Assembly: GCF_000719135.1 (NCBI RefSeq)
Contig: NZ_JOEK01000009.1
Coordinates: 62,001-126,000 of the forward strand
Length of the DNA: 64,000 nt
Source of the DNA: Streptomyces avicenniae
GTDB lineage: Bacteria > Actinomycetota > Actinomycetes > Streptomycetales > Streptomycetaceae
Direction of reading: 5' to 3'
Shown: piece after piece, positions 38,975-48,130 of the stretch
Numbering within the stretch: the stretch's first letter is position 1
How the letters are laid out: every line of letters begins with the position of its first letter
Notes under the pieces: model-generated
Seen by the model: only the letters and a program-made list of their open reading frames with translations
Database searches by the model: none
What the model was told of the DNA's origin: nothing
Program-made: the position numbers and the translations under genes

Positions 38975-41404
38975 CTACTGCGGCGTCAGGACGTACGCCT
39001 TGCCCGCCTCGGCCGTGAACGTGAGGACGTTGCCCTCCGGCCGCCGCACGGCCGTCCGCACGCCGTCCGTGGCGACGCTGAGGGGCCGTCCCGCGCGGAC
39101 CGTGACCGTGCCGTCGTGCCCGGCGCGCAGGGTCGCGGCGGTGATGACGCCGCCCTCCCAGGTGATGTCCACGGCCTGCCCGCCGCGCGCCCGCAGGCCC
39201 GTGACCGAGCCGTTCGGCAGCTCGGGCGGCAGCGCGGGCAGGAGGTTCACCTCGTCGGCGTGCGACTGGAGCAGCCATTCGGTGATGCCCGCGGTGGCGC
39301 CGAAGTTGCCGTCGATCTGGAACGGCGGGTGCAGGCAGAACAAGTTGGGCGCCGTCCGCTCGGGCGTCAGCTGGTCGCGCAGCAGCTTGTAGGAGCGGCG
39401 GCCGTCCTCCAGGCGCGCCCAGAAGTTGATCTTCCAGGCGAGGGACCAGCCCGTGCCGTCGTCGCCGCGCTGCTCCAGCGTGGTGCGGGCGGCCTGGGCC
39501 AGCTCGGGCGTGCCGCGCGGGGTGATCTGGTTGCTCGGGTGCAGGCCGTACAGGTGGGAGACGTGGCGGTGGCTGCGCTCGGGGGCGATGGCGTCCCAGT
39601 CCTCCTGCCACTCCTGGATCTGCCCCTGGCCGCCGATCTTCGTCGGGGCCAGCCGGTCCCGCAGACCGCGCACCTGGGAGCGGAAGTCGGCGTCGGTGCC
39701 GAGCAGTTCCGAGGCGTCCGCGACGGCGTTGAACAGGTCGCGGATGATCTGCATGTCCATCGTGGGCCCGGCGCAGACGGACGCGTCGGGGTGGTGCGCG
39801 TTCTCCGGGGAGTTGGACGGGCAGGTGACCATCGCGCCCGTCGAGGGGTCCTCGACGAGGGAGTCCACGAAGAACTGCGCCGCGCCCTTCAGCACCGGGT
39901 AGCGGCTGCGCAGGGCCTCCGTGTCGCCGGTGAACCGGTAGTGCTCCCAGATGTGCAGGGCCATCCAGGCGCCGCCGGTCTGCCACATGCCCCAGAACGG
40001 GCCGTCCACGGGGGCCGTGCCGCGCCAGCCGTCCGTGTTGTGGTGGCACATCCAGCCGCCCGCGCCGTACTGGAGGCGCGCGGTGCTGGCGCCGGTGACG
40101 GAGAGGTCGTCCAGCATGCGCAGGACGGGCTCCATCAGCTCGATGAGGTTGGTCGGGCCCGCTGGCCAGTAGTTCATCTCGATGTTGATGTTGATCGTGT
40201 ACTTGGAGCTCCACGGCGGGCGCAGCACGTCGTTCCATATGCCCTGGAGGTTCGCCGTCTGGCTGCCGGGGCGGGAGGCGGAGATCAGCAGGTAGCGGCC
40301 GAACTGGAAGAAGAGCGTGACGAGTTGCGGGTCGGAGCCGTTCGCGAACGCGGCGACGCGCTGGTCCGTGGGCAGCGCGGCGGCGGAGGACGTGCCGAGG
40401 TCGAGCGTGGTGCGGCCGAAGTACTGCTGGTAGTCGGCGACATGGCGGGCGCGCAGGTCGTCCCAGGTGCGGTCGCCCGCCGTCCGCAGCGGGTCGGCGG
40501 CGCGGCCGTCCTGGTCGGCGGTCAGGTCGCGGAAGTTGACGAAGTTGGTGCCGACCGAGACGAGGAGCGTGACGGCGTCGGCGCCCTCGACCGTCAGGGT
40601 GCCGTTCTCGCTGCGGACCGACCCGCCGGTGGCGCGTGCCGTCGCCAGCGACCTGAACCGTACGCGGCCCGGCAGCCCGTCCACGCTCTCGCCCGAGCCG
40701 TCGAGGCCGACGGTCAGGGGGTCGGGCGAGTGGCGGTTGGAGGTCTGGGGGCTGTCGAAGGTCGCGGTGAAGGAGATCCGGCCGCCCGAGTCGGCGGTCA
40801 GCCGCACGGCGACGACCTGGTCCGCGCCGCTGACCAGCGTCTCGCGCGTGTAGGTGACGCCGTCGCGCGTGTAGCGGGTGAGGGCGATCGCCGTGGTGAG
40901 GTCCAGCTCGCGGTGGTAGCCGGAGGCGTTGCCGCCCGAGGGGAACGTCAGACGGAGGCTGCCGACCGTCTGGTAGGGCATCTGGCCGCGCGGGTTGCCC
41001 ATGAAGGTGGTGTCGATGAGCGACTGGGCGGCTGCCCACTCGCCGTTGAAGACGCGGCGCCTGATCTCGGCGAGGTTGCCCGCGCCGTCGGAGTTGGCGG
41101 GGTCGTAGGGCCCGCCGCCCCAGATGGTGTCCTCGTTGAGCTGGAGCTGTTCCGTCTGGACGCCGCCGAAGACCATGGCGCCGAGGCGGCCGTTGCCGAG
41201 CGGCAGGGCCTGGAGCCATTCGGAGGCGGGGTTCTGGTACCACAGGCGCAGCGGCTCGTCGGCCGCCGGGCGCACGCCGTCCACGGCGGGGACGGCGGGG
41301 TCGGCCAGTGCGCTCTGGGCGCCCGCGCCGGTGGCGGCGGCACCGGCGGCCACGCCGGCGGCCGACAGTGCGATGAACTTCCTGCGATTGGTGTGGGGGG
41401 ACAT
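38975..41404 (-). CDS. secreted glycoside hydrolase family 95 (alpha-L-fucosidase-like)
   Basis: 809 residues. Tat-type signal with N-R-R-K-F-I-A-L-S followed by an Ala/Gly stretch. The GH95 N-terminal domain begins with W-L-Q-A-L-P-L-G-N-G-R-L-G-A-M. The catalytic (alpha/alpha)6 barrel carries N-I-N-I-E-M-N-Y-W-P (the paired Asn of 1,2-alpha-L-fucosidases), C-A-G-P-T-M-D-M-Q-I-I-R-D and F-Q-I-D-G-N-F-G (Asp). Members cleave terminal alpha-L-fucose or alpha-L-galactose. Tat export implies folding in the cytoplasm first. Confidence 0.92.
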   Translation of the reverse strand: MSPHTNRRKFIALSAAGVAAGAAATGAGAQSALADPAVPAVDGVRPAADEPLRLWYQNPASEWLQALPLGNGRLGAMVFGGVQTEQLQLNEDTIWGGGPYDPANSDGAGNLAEIRRRVFNGEWAAAQSLIDTTFMGNPRGQMPYQTVGSLRLTFPSGGNASGYHRELDLTTAIALTRYTRDGVTYTRETLVSGADQVVAVRLTADSGGRISFTATFDSPQTSNRHSPDPLTVGLDGSGESVDGLPGRVRFRSLATARATGGSVRSENGTLTVEGADAVTLLVSVGTNFVNFRDLTADQDGRAADPLRTAGDRTWDDLRARHVADYQQYFGRTTLDLGTSSAAALPTDQRVAAFANGSDPQLVTLFFQFGRYLLISASRPGSQTANLQGIWNDVLRPPWSSKYTININIEMNYWPAGPTNLIELMEPVLRMLDDLSVTGASTARLQYGAGGWMCHHNTDGWRGTAPVDGPFWGMWQTGGAWMALHIWEHYRFTGDTEALRSRYPVLKGAAQFFVDSLVEDPSTGAMVTCPSNSPENAHHPDASVCAGPTMDMQIIRDLFNAVADASELLGTDADFRSQVRGLRDRLAPTKIGGQGQIQEWQEDWDAIAPERSHRHVSHLYGLHPSNQITPRGTPELAQAARTTLEQRGDDGTGWSLAWKINFWARLEDGRRSYKLLRDQLTPERTAPNLFCLHPPFQIDGNFGATAGITEWLLQSHADEVNLLPALPPELPNGSVTGLRARGGQAVDITWEGGVITAATLRAGHDGTVTVRAGRPLSVATDGVRTAVRRPEGNVLTFTAEAGKAYVLTPQ

Positions 41405-42013
41405 CAGCGGCTCCTGAGTCGGCCGACGCGCGGCAGGGGCGGCGCCGGTCTGTGGGGGTGGGATGGGGGCCGTCGTGGTGGTCGTCCGGGGCGTGGGGCA
41501 CCGCCGGGCGGGGACGGCCTCTGCGTCGGTCAGCGCACGGGCGGGTCCTCCCCGTGCCGGTGGCGGCCGTCGCGACGGCGGTGCGGGCCCGTGCGGCGCG
41601 GGAGCGCCGCGTGTACGGGGGGCCCGCCGGAGGGGGGCCGGGCACGCCGCACGGCGGGGCGCGGTCCGCTCCGCGCCGCGGCGTCGGGCGGTGGGTGACC
41701 AGCCATGGATAATCGCCTCCGGGTCGGGGACAGGGCGTGCCTGCGGCCCTGCCTCGCCACTTCCGTCACGAACTACCTAGCAGAGACATCGGATGTTGCA
41801 CACCCTTCGCGTACGAGGCGGCCGAGTTCCGGAACAAGGCGACGGCCGCCCGCTGTGTCCTCCGCACGCCCCCCGGCCTGCCGCGATGCCCTCCGGGGCA
41901 GGGGCGGAACGGGGGCCTGGCCGGGTGCGTCCCGGTGGGCCAGGGCCCGCGTCAAGTCGGATGTCCGGACCGTGCGCGGCGCGGCGGCCGGGCGGGGCGG
42001 GGGAACGGGCGCC
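41405..42013. other. intergenic region upstream of GH95
   Basis: About 600 bases with no supported gene. The first 290 bases are extremely G+C-rich. The part near 41740-41810 is less so and holds a near-palindrome that could be the GH95 operator. The start of the SpoU gene lies at the right end. Confidence 0.5.
41786..41796. promoter_or_regulatory. palindrome upstream of GH95
   Basis: ACATC-G-GATGT, perfect on both arms, in the least G+C-rich part of the upstream region, about 380 bases ahead of the gene. LacI-type regulators of sugar genes use sites of this size, but no such regulator is encoded nearby. Confidence 0.3.
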
Positions 42014-42823
42014 GTGGACGGTCTGATCACCAGCGCCGCCAACCCCGTGGTGAAGCGCGTCCGTTCGCTCGCCGACCGCAGGCACAGGCGCCGTGAGGGC
42101 GCGTTCGTCGTGGAGGGCGTGCAGCCGGTGTGGCGGGCCGTCGAGGCCGGTTGGGACATCGACACCCTCGTCGTCGCGCCGGAACTGCTGGCGGGGACGG
42201 CGGCCGAGCGCATGGTCGCCGAGCGCGAGGCGGCGGGGACGCGGGTCGCGCGCCTCGGGCGCGCCCTGTTCGAGCGGCTGGCCGACCGGGACGGCCCGGC
42301 CGGGCTCGCGGCCGTCGTCCGCACGCGGACGCGGGCGCTGGACGACCTCACGGTGACGCCAGGCGCCGTGTTCACCGCGCTGGACCGGATCGCGAACCCG
42401 GGGAACCTCGGCACGGTCATCCGCACCGTGGACGCGGCGGGCGGCGCCGGGGTGGTCCTCGTAGGCGACTGCGTGGACCCCTTCGGGCCCGTGGCCGTGA
42501 AGGCGAGCATGGGCTCGCTGTTCGCCGTGGACGTCGCGCACGCGCCGGACGCCGACACGTTCCTCGCCTGGGCCGCCGCGCAGGACGTACGCGTCCTGGC
42601 CGCGTCGGGCGGCGCGGCCGACGCGCACTGGGACGCGGAGTACCGGCCGCCGCTCGCGCTGCTGTTCGGCAGCGAGCGCGAGGGCCTGCCGCCCGGCGTG
42701 CTGGCCCGCGCGGACGGGCGGCTGCGCATCCCGATGGTGGGCACGGCCGAGTCGCTGAACGTGGGGGTCGCCGCGGGCGTCATGCTCTACGAGGCGCGGC
42801 GGCACGCGGTCGGCGCGGACTGA
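42014..42823 (+). CDS. TrmH/SpoU-family RNA 2'-O-methyltransferase
   Basis: 269 residues. The N-terminal substrate-binding domain has I-T-S-A-A-N-P-V-V-K-R-V-R-S-L and F-V-V-E-G. The SPOUT knot motifs are N-P-G-N-L-G-T-V-I-R-T (motif 1), L-L-F-G-S-E-R-E-G-L-P (motif 2) and S-L-N-V-G-V-A-A-G-V (motif 3). It methylates rRNA or tRNA using SAM. GTG 42014 is chosen because homology starts there; upstream in-frame sequence is not conserved in character. Confidence 0.9.
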   Translation: MDGLITSAANPVVKRVRSLADRRHRRREGAFVVEGVQPVWRAVEAGWDIDTLVVAPELLAGTAAERMVAEREAAGTRVARLGRALFERLADRDGPAGLAAVVRTRTRALDDLTVTPGAVFTALDRIANPGNLGTVIRTVDAAGGAGVVLVGDCVDPFGPVAVKASMGSLFAVDVAHAPDADTFLAWAAAQDVRVLAASGGAADAHWDAEYRPPLALLFGSEREGLPPGVLARADGRLRIPMVGTAESLNVGVAAGVMLYEARRHAVGAD

Positions 42824-42830
42824 CGGGCCG

Positions 42831-43217
42831 TCACGCGGCCCCCGAGTCCTCCTGCACGGTGAGCGTGAGCACGGTGCGCGCCCAGTCCGACTCCTGGAGG
42901 ACGGTGCAGCCCGTCACGACGCCGGTGATCCGCCGGTGGACGGCGCGGCCCTTCGGGGGCTCGACGGCGAAGGCCGACTCCAGGGCGGGCGGTACGACGC
43001 CTTCCACGCGCTGCGAGCCGACGAGGCCCATGGTCCACGCGGTGCGGTCGGCGACGTGCCTGTCCCCCACGTAGGTGACGCCGGTCGTCAGGTCGCGCGC
43101 CAACGGCGTGTCCGCCGCGTCGGGTTTCCACCGGCCGCCGCGCACCGGGCGGGTGTACCAGGTGAGTTCGACGCGGTGGCCGAGCGGGAGGGGCAGCGGG
43201 TAGGAGATCTTGACCAT
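42831..43217 (-). CDS. conserved hypothetical protein
   Basis: 128 residues beginning M-V-K-I-S-Y-P-L-P-L-P-L-G-H-R-V-E-L-T-W. It is beta-rich, with no signal or membrane segment. It converges on the SpoU gene with seven bases between stops. No domain is recognised. Confidence 0.65.
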   Translation of the reverse strand: MVKISYPLPLPLGHRVELTWYTRPVRGGRWKPDAADTPLARDLTTGVTYVGDRHVADRTAWTMGLVGSQRVEGVVPPALESAFAVEPPKGRAVHRRITGVVTGCTVLQESDWARTVLTLTVQEDSGAA

Positions 43218-43261
43218 CACCCGGTCAGCGTAGGTGTGGCGGGTGACCGGGGGACGTCCGG

Positions 43262-43909
43262 TCAGGGAAGTCCGCGTGCCGCCGCGCGCAGGGCGCGGGC
43301 CGTCAGCGCGCGGCGGACGGATTCGTCGTCGGGCCCCTCGTGGTGCCAGGCGTACTCCTGGTCGGCGACGGCGAGGGTGGCCAGGAGCGTCGCCGCGTGG
43401 ACGTTGGTCTCCAGGTCGGGCTCGGGGAGCCCGGCGCGCTCGGCGAAGGCGGCGGCGATGTGGCTCTGGAACGCGAAGGCGGCCTGCATCGAGACGGTGC
43501 GCAGGGCCGGTTCCGCGCGGGTGAGGCGGGACGCCTCGCGCAGCAACGCGCGCGTGTTCGCGTCCAGTTCGGGGTGCCAGGAGCCGCCGGTGAGGAAGTC
43601 GGCGAGGGCCACGTCCCGCGGCCAGTCGCGCAGCCGGGCGGCGAGCCCTTCGGCGGCCAGCGTGAACAGCTGCGTGATGGTCTCCTCCTTGGAGGGGACG
43701 TAACGCCACAGCGTGCGCAGGGAGATGCCCGCCGCGTCGGCGATCTCGGCGGCCGAGGTGCGCTCCACGCCCTGGAGCGTGAAGAGATCGACGGCGGCCC
43801 TGGCGATCTCCAGCCGGACGGCCCGGCGGTGGGTCTCGGTGAAGGAGGGGCGCCCGGTCCTGGTGCCGGTCGCGCCGGTGCGGCTCTCCTGGCCCTCGGC
43901 CTCGGACAT
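43262..43909 (-). CDS. TetR-family regulator
   Basis: 215 residues. Helix-turn-helix at about 20-65: A-A-V-D-L-F-T-L-Q-G-V, T-S-A-A-E-I-A-D-A-A-G-I-S-L-R-T-L-W-R-Y-V-P-S-K. The ligand-binding helices are not specific to a known subgroup. ATG 43909 follows AAGGAGG; an upstream in-frame ATG at 43948 has no ribosome site. It follows the membrane protein gene at 43991 on the same strand, so it may regulate that pair. Confidence 0.9.
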   Translation of the reverse strand: MSEAEGQESRTGATGTRTGRPSFTETHRRAVRLEIARAAVDLFTLQGVERTSAAEIADAAGISLRTLWRYVPSKEETITQLFTLAAEGLAARLRDWPRDVALADFLTGGSWHPELDANTRALLREASRLTRAEPALRTVSMQAAFAFQSHIAAAFAERAGLPEPDLETNVHAATLLATLAVADQEYAWHHEGPDDESVRRALTARALRAAARGLP

Positions 43910-43990
43910 GGTGCGGGACGCCTCCTTCGACTGCGTGCTGTGGGGCACCCTAACCCCCGTACGGGCGCGGCGCCGCGCCGCCGCGTCCCG

Positions 43991-45076
43991 TCAGGCCGGG
44001 CCCGGCACGACGGCCTGCCGCTCCTGGCGCGGCGGTCCTGCGGGGGCCGCGGCGGCGGGCGTGCCGCTCCCCCGGCGGCCGGTGAGGCGTTCCGCCGCCG
44101 TGCCGAGCAGCAGGGCGGCGGCGGCCCAGACGCCGAGGGTCAGCAGGTGCGGGCCGACGCCGTCGCCGCCGAAGTACAGCACGGCGCGGACGGACTCCAG
44201 CGTCGCGGGCAGCGGCAGGACGCCGTGCAGCGTGTGGAAGAACGACGGCGCCATCCACACCGAGATCCCGCCGCCGGAGGCGGGCACGCCGAGGAACATC
44301 GTGAGCGTGACGACGGGGATGACGGCGAGCGGCCCGAGGAAGCGGGCGAACAGGGCCGTCAGCAACGCCACCGTGGCCACCGTCGCGGCGCCGAGGCCGA
44401 GGACGGGCAGGGCGTGTCCGTGGACGGCGCCGAGAATCGGGCCCGCCACCAGCCAGACGCTGAGGGCCATGAACACGGCCCATCCCGCGATCACCGGCAG
44501 CAGCTTGCGCGTACGCATCAGCTCGGGGGCGGCGGTTGACAGGATGACGACGAGGATGAGGCCTGACAGGGTGAAGCCGATCGTCAGGTAGAGGCTCACG
44601 GTGCCCATGGAGTCGTCCTCGTGCAGCGGCGCCAGGTCCTGGCTGTCCAGGGTGACGCCCTGCTGCGCGGCGATCTGGCCGAAGGTGCGGCTGACGACCT
44701 GCTGCTGGCTCATGCCCGCGCCGCCAGCCGTCAGGAGCGTGGCGTCCTCGCCGGGGGCGGCGGGCAGGACGTAGGCGCCCGCGATCTCGCGGTCGTGCAG
44801 GAGGGCGCGTGCCTCGTCCTCGGAGGTGAGGGGCCGCAGGTCGAAGCTGTCGCCGAGGGCGTCCTCCAGGCCCTGGGCGGTCTGCCCGGCCAGCTGGGCG
44901 GTGGCGGCGACGACCGCGACGGGCATGTCCCTGGGGGTCGGCTTGTGCATGCCCGTGAGCATGATCCCGACCATCAGGACGACCATCAGGAACGGGAACA
45001 GCGCGAGCATCGCGTACTTGACGGCGGCGGGCGGGGGTGTCTTCCCCGCTGCGGGCTGGGGCGTGGTGGGGCTCAT
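43991..45076 (-). CDS. YhgE/Pip-like (ABC-2-type) membrane protein, copy A
   Basis: 361 residues. One N-terminal membrane segment, an extracytoplasmic region of about 130 residues (D-M-P-V-A-V-V, L-L-H-D-R-E-I-A-G-A-Y-V-L-P) and five or six membrane segments at the C-terminal half. This is the topology of ABC-2-type/YhgE proteins. It is clearly paralogous to the next gene: R-A-V-L-Y-F-G-G-D-G and L-G-P-L-A-V-I-P occur in both. Confidence 0.75.
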   Translation of the reverse strand: MSPTTPQPAAGKTPPPAAVKYAMLALFPFLMVVLMVGIMLTGMHKPTPRDMPVAVVAATAQLAGQTAQGLEDALGDSFDLRPLTSEDEARALLHDREIAGAYVLPAAPGEDATLLTAGGAGMSQQQVVSRTFGQIAAQQGVTLDSQDLAPLHEDDSMGTVSLYLTIGFTLSGLILVVILSTAAPELMRTRKLLPVIAGWAVFMALSVWLVAGPILGAVHGHALPVLGLGAATVATVALLTALFARFLGPLAVIPVVTLTMFLGVPASGGGISVWMAPSFFHTLHGVLPLPATLESVRAVLYFGGDGVGPHLLTLGVWAAAALLLGTAAERLTGRRGSGTPAAAAPAGPPRQERQAVVPGPA

Positions 45077-45105
45077 CGGTGTCCTTCGCGGAGGGTGCGC
45101 GGTGG

Positions 45106-46194
45106 TCAGGAGGCGGCTGCGAGGGCGGGCGCGTCCGCGCGCTCCCCCTTACGGCCGCGCAGCGTGTCGATGACGGCGGTCAGCAGCAGCGCGGCGGCGG
45201 CCCAGGCGGCGAGGGTCAGCAGGTGGCCGCCCGCGCCGTCACCGCCGAAGTACAGGACGGCGCGCAGCGATTCGCCCGCCGCGGGGAGCGGCAGCACGTC
45301 GTGCAGGAAGGAGAAGAAGCCGGGCATCGTGTGGACGGACAGCGCCAGGTTGGAGGCGGGCACGCCGAGGAACATGAACAGGGCGATCCCGGGGATGACG
45401 GCCAGCGGCCCGGCCAGGCGCGAGAGCAGCGCCTGTGTGAGGCCCACGGCGACGACGGCGAGCCAGCCGATGCCGAGGATCTCGGCGGTGTGCCCGCTGA
45501 CGGCGCCGACGACGGGCCCGGCCAGCGTCCAGATCACCAGGCTCATCAGCGCGCCCCAGCCGATCAGCAGCGGGACGAGCCTGCGCAGCGTCATCAGCTC
45601 GGGCGCGCCGTTGCTCAGCACGGTGACGGCCATGTATCCGGAGAGCATCATGCCGACGCCCATGAACATCACGGCGACGCCGCTCATGTCGCCCTCGGGG
45701 AGGGGCGCGACCTCGTGCGGGACGACGGTCAGGTCCATCCCGGCGGCGACGGGGGTCAGCAGCTGGGTCGCCGTCATGGTCTGGGAGGCGCCGGCGGCCT
45801 GCGCGGTGTACAGGACGGCCTGGCCGTCGTCGGCGCCGCCCGCGCCGGGCAGGGCGAGGGCCCCGGCGATGTCGCGGTCGTGCAGCAGCTCCTCGGCCTC
45901 CTGCGGGGTGGCGACGAGGCGGGCGTCGGCGGGCGAGCCGTCGGTGGCGTTCAGCGTGGCGACGGCGCGTTCGGCCTCGGCGCCGCTGCCGACGACGGCG
46001 ACCGGCATGTCGTGCGGCGCGGGTGCGTGCATGGAGCCGACGTAGATGCCGACCAGCATCATGACCAGCACGAACGGGAAGCCGAAGACGAAGGCGTACC
46101 GGGCGACGGTCGCCTTGCGGCCCGTCGCGGGGCCCGTCGCGGGGCCGGTCTCCGCGGCTCCTGCGGGTGTGGGCGGTGACTGCGTGGTCTCCAT
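45106..46194 (-). CDS. YhgE/Pip-like (ABC-2-type) membrane protein, copy B
   Basis: 362 residues with the same layout as copy A: D-M-P-V-A-V-V, L-L-H-D-R-D-I-A-G-A, then M-F-L-G-V-P-A-S and R-A-V-L-Y-F-G-G-D-G. Only 29 bases separate the two genes, so they may form a heterodimer. GAGGAGAGG precedes ATG 46194. TetR genes on both sides and no ATPase suggest proton-driven or structural export roles rather than an ABC system. Confidence 0.75.
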   Translation of the reverse strand: METTQSPPTPAGAAETGPATGPATGRKATVARYAFVFGFPFVLVMMLVGIYVGSMHAPAPHDMPVAVVGSGAEAERAVATLNATDGSPADARLVATPQEAEELLHDRDIAGALALPGAGGADDGQAVLYTAQAAGASQTMTATQLLTPVAAGMDLTVVPHEVAPLPEGDMSGVAVMFMGVGMMLSGYMAVTVLSNGAPELMTLRRLVPLLIGWGALMSLVIWTLAGPVVGAVSGHTAEILGIGWLAVVAVGLTQALLSRLAGPLAVIPGIALFMFLGVPASNLALSVHTMPGFFSFLHDVLPLPAAGESLRAVLYFGGDGAGGHLLTLAAWAAAALLLTAVIDTLRGRKGERADAPALAAAS

Positions 46195-46389
46195 GCACCT
46201 CTCCTCGGACGGACACGCGCGGCGGGGCGTGCGTGCGCGGCGACACCAGGGAAGGGCGTGACGGCGCTGTCGGGCGCGCCCTGGCGGCGGCGCGGACGGT
46301 GTCCGTCGCCGCTCCTCCAGGAGACCACACTTTTTGGCGCGATGTGACATGAGTGGCGCGTCGCGCCAATTATTGGCCGGGGGCGCCCG

Positions 46390-46959
46390 TCAGGTCAGGG
46401 GGCGCAGGCCGTCGATCACCAGCTCCATGACGCGGCGCGCCTGCCGCTCGCCCTCCTCGTCCTGCGGGACGCGCCACAGGAAGCCCATGAGCAGCAGCAC
46501 GTCGGCCGGGTCGAGCCCGGGGCGCAGGCTGCCCTCCTCGCCGCACGCGCGCAGCAGCGTCCCCACGGCGGCGGTGACCGGCGGGTACGACTCCTTGACG
46601 GCGTGCTGGACGGCGGCGGTCCCCAGGGCCTCGCCGAGGCCGTGCTTGAGCCGCACGTAGCGGGCGAGGGTGAGGAACCAGGTGCGGAAGGCGTCGAGCG
46701 GGCCGTGGGCGGCGAGGACGCCTGGCACCGAGTCCACGAGGCGCTGCATGTCGTGGCGGTAGACGGCGAGTATCAGGTCCTCGCGGGTCGGGAAGTGGCG
46801 GTAGAGCGTGCCGGGGCCGACGCCCGCACGCTTGGCGATGGTGTTCAGCGAGGTCGTGCCGGACTCGGCGAACGCGTCGTGGGCCACGCGCAGGATGTGC
46901 TCGCGGTTGCGGAGCGCGTCCGCGCGGACACGTCCCCCCGGGGGCGGGGGCTCGGGCAT
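46390..46959 (-). CDS. TetR-family regulator divergent from an SDR
   Basis: 189 residues. Helix-turn-helix: A-F-A-E-S-G-T-T-S-L-N-T-I-A-K-R-A-G-V-G, then P-G-T-L-Y-R-H-F-P-T-R-E. The C-terminal part matches the SACE_7040-like group in style. GGAGGAG lies five bases ahead of the ATG. Nested palindromes in the divergent promoter region suggest autoregulation and control of the SDR. Confidence 0.92.
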   Translation of the reverse strand: MPEPPPPGGRVRADALRNREHILRVAHDAFAESGTTSLNTIAKRAGVGPGTLYRHFPTREDLILAVYRHDMQRLVDSVPGVLAAHGPLDAFRTWFLTLARYVRLKHGLGEALGTAAVQHAVKESYPPVTAAVGTLLRACGEEGSLRPGLDPADVLLLMGFLWRVPQDEEGERQARRVMELVIDGLRPLT

Positions 46960-46996
46960 CGTCTCCTCCAGGGGCCTGCGCGCCGGTTTGCCTTAC

Positions 46997-47043
46997 CGGA
47001 GAGTTCTCCGTTACGTTCGGGAAGCCGAACGGAGGACTCTCCG
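46997..47043. promoter_or_regulatory. nested palindromes, likely TetR operators
   Basis: CGGAGAGTTCTCCG (46997-47010) and CGGAGGACTCTCCG (47030-47043) flank GTTCGGGAAGCCGAAC (47015-47030). The outer two are near-identical half-sites on opposite sides. The whole lies between the TetR start and the SDR start. Confidence 0.65.
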
Positions 47044-47131
47044 CTTCGCCACTGTAAGAGCCCTGGGCACCCCCGGCAAAACCGGGACGGCGCACGGGTG
47101 CACGCCCCGGCACCGGGAAGGGACCCGCACC

Positions 47132-48124
47132 ATGACCACCACGCCACAACGCCCGCTCGGCTCCGGTCTCGGGCCGTCCACCACCGCGGACGAGGCCGTC
47201 GCGGGCGTCGATCTGACCGGCAGGACCGCGCTCGTGACCGGCGGCGCGTCCGGGCTCGGCGTCGAGACCGTGCGGGCCCTGCGCGCGGCGGGCGCCGACG
47301 TGGTCGTGCCCGCGCGTGACCCGGCGAGGGCCGCGGGGGCGCTCGACGGCATCGACGGGGTGGACGTCCGGCCGATGGACCTGGCCGACCCCGCGTCCGT
47401 GGACGCGTTCGCCGACACCTTCCTCGCCGAGGGACGGCCGCTGCACATGCTGGTCAACAGCGCGGGGATCATGGCCGTGCCGCTCGGCCGCGACGCCGCC
47501 GGGCACGAGGCGCACTTCGCGACCAACCACCTCGGCCACTTCCGCCTGACGCTGCGGCTGTGGCCCGCGCTGCTGGGGGCGGGGGGCGCGCGCGTCGTCT
47601 CCGTCTCGTCCTGGGGGCACCGGCGCGCGGACATCGACTGGGACGACGTGGACTTCACGGCGCGCCCGTACGAACCGCTGGACGCCTACGGCCAGTCGAA
47701 GACGGCGAACGTGCTGTTCGCCGTCGAGCTGGACCGCCGCGGCCGGGACGAGGGCATCCGCGGCTTCGCCGTGCACCCCGGCAGCATCATCACGCCGCTC
47801 GGGCGGCACACGGACCCGGCGAACCTGCGGCGGATGGGCGTCATCGACGAGAACGGCGACCCCGTCATCGACCCCTCGCGCAACATGAAGACGCCCGAGC
47901 AGGGCGCGGCGACGGCCGTGTGGTGCGCGGCGTCGCCGCAGCTGGACGGGCTGGGCGGCGTCTACTGCGAGAACTGCGACGTCGCGCCGCTCGTCCCGGA
48001 GGGCGCCGAGCAGGCGCAGGGGCCGGGCCCCGCCTTCGGCGTGATGCCGTACGCCGTCGATCCGGCGGCGGCGCGCCGCCTGTGGGGGCTCAGCGAGCGG
48101 CTGACCGGGGTGAGCGTGGACTGA
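47132..48124 (+). CDS. short-chain dehydrogenase/reductase
   Basis: 330 residues. Cofactor loop T-G-G-A-S-G-L-G, V-N-S-A-G-I-M-A, catalytic S-V-S-S-W, and Tyr/Lys in Y-G-Q-S-K. The length and the H-F-A-T-N-H-L-G-H-F segment match the retinol-dehydrogenase/protochlorophyllide-like SDR group. TetR and its operators upstream point to induction by a small molecule. It converges on the GNAT gene with six bases between stops. Confidence 0.9.
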   Translation: MTTTPQRPLGSGLGPSTTADEAVAGVDLTGRTALVTGGASGLGVETVRALRAAGADVVVPARDPARAAGALDGIDGVDVRPMDLADPASVDAFADTFLAEGRPLHMLVNSAGIMAVPLGRDAAGHEAHFATNHLGHFRLTLRLWPALLGAGGARVVSVSSWGHRRADIDWDDVDFTARPYEPLDAYGQSKTANVLFAVELDRRGRDEGIRGFAVHPGSIITPLGRHTDPANLRRMGVIDENGDPVIDPSRNMKTPEQGAATAVWCAASPQLDGLGGVYCENCDVAPLVPEGAEQAQGPGPAFGVMPYAVDPAAARRLWGLSERLTGVSVD

Positions 48125-48130
48125 CCGCCG

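Noticed and set aside
43991..46194. Canonical ABC exporter
   Set aside because: No ATP-binding subunit gene is adjacent, and the extracytoplasmic domain fits the YhgE/Pip-like group better.
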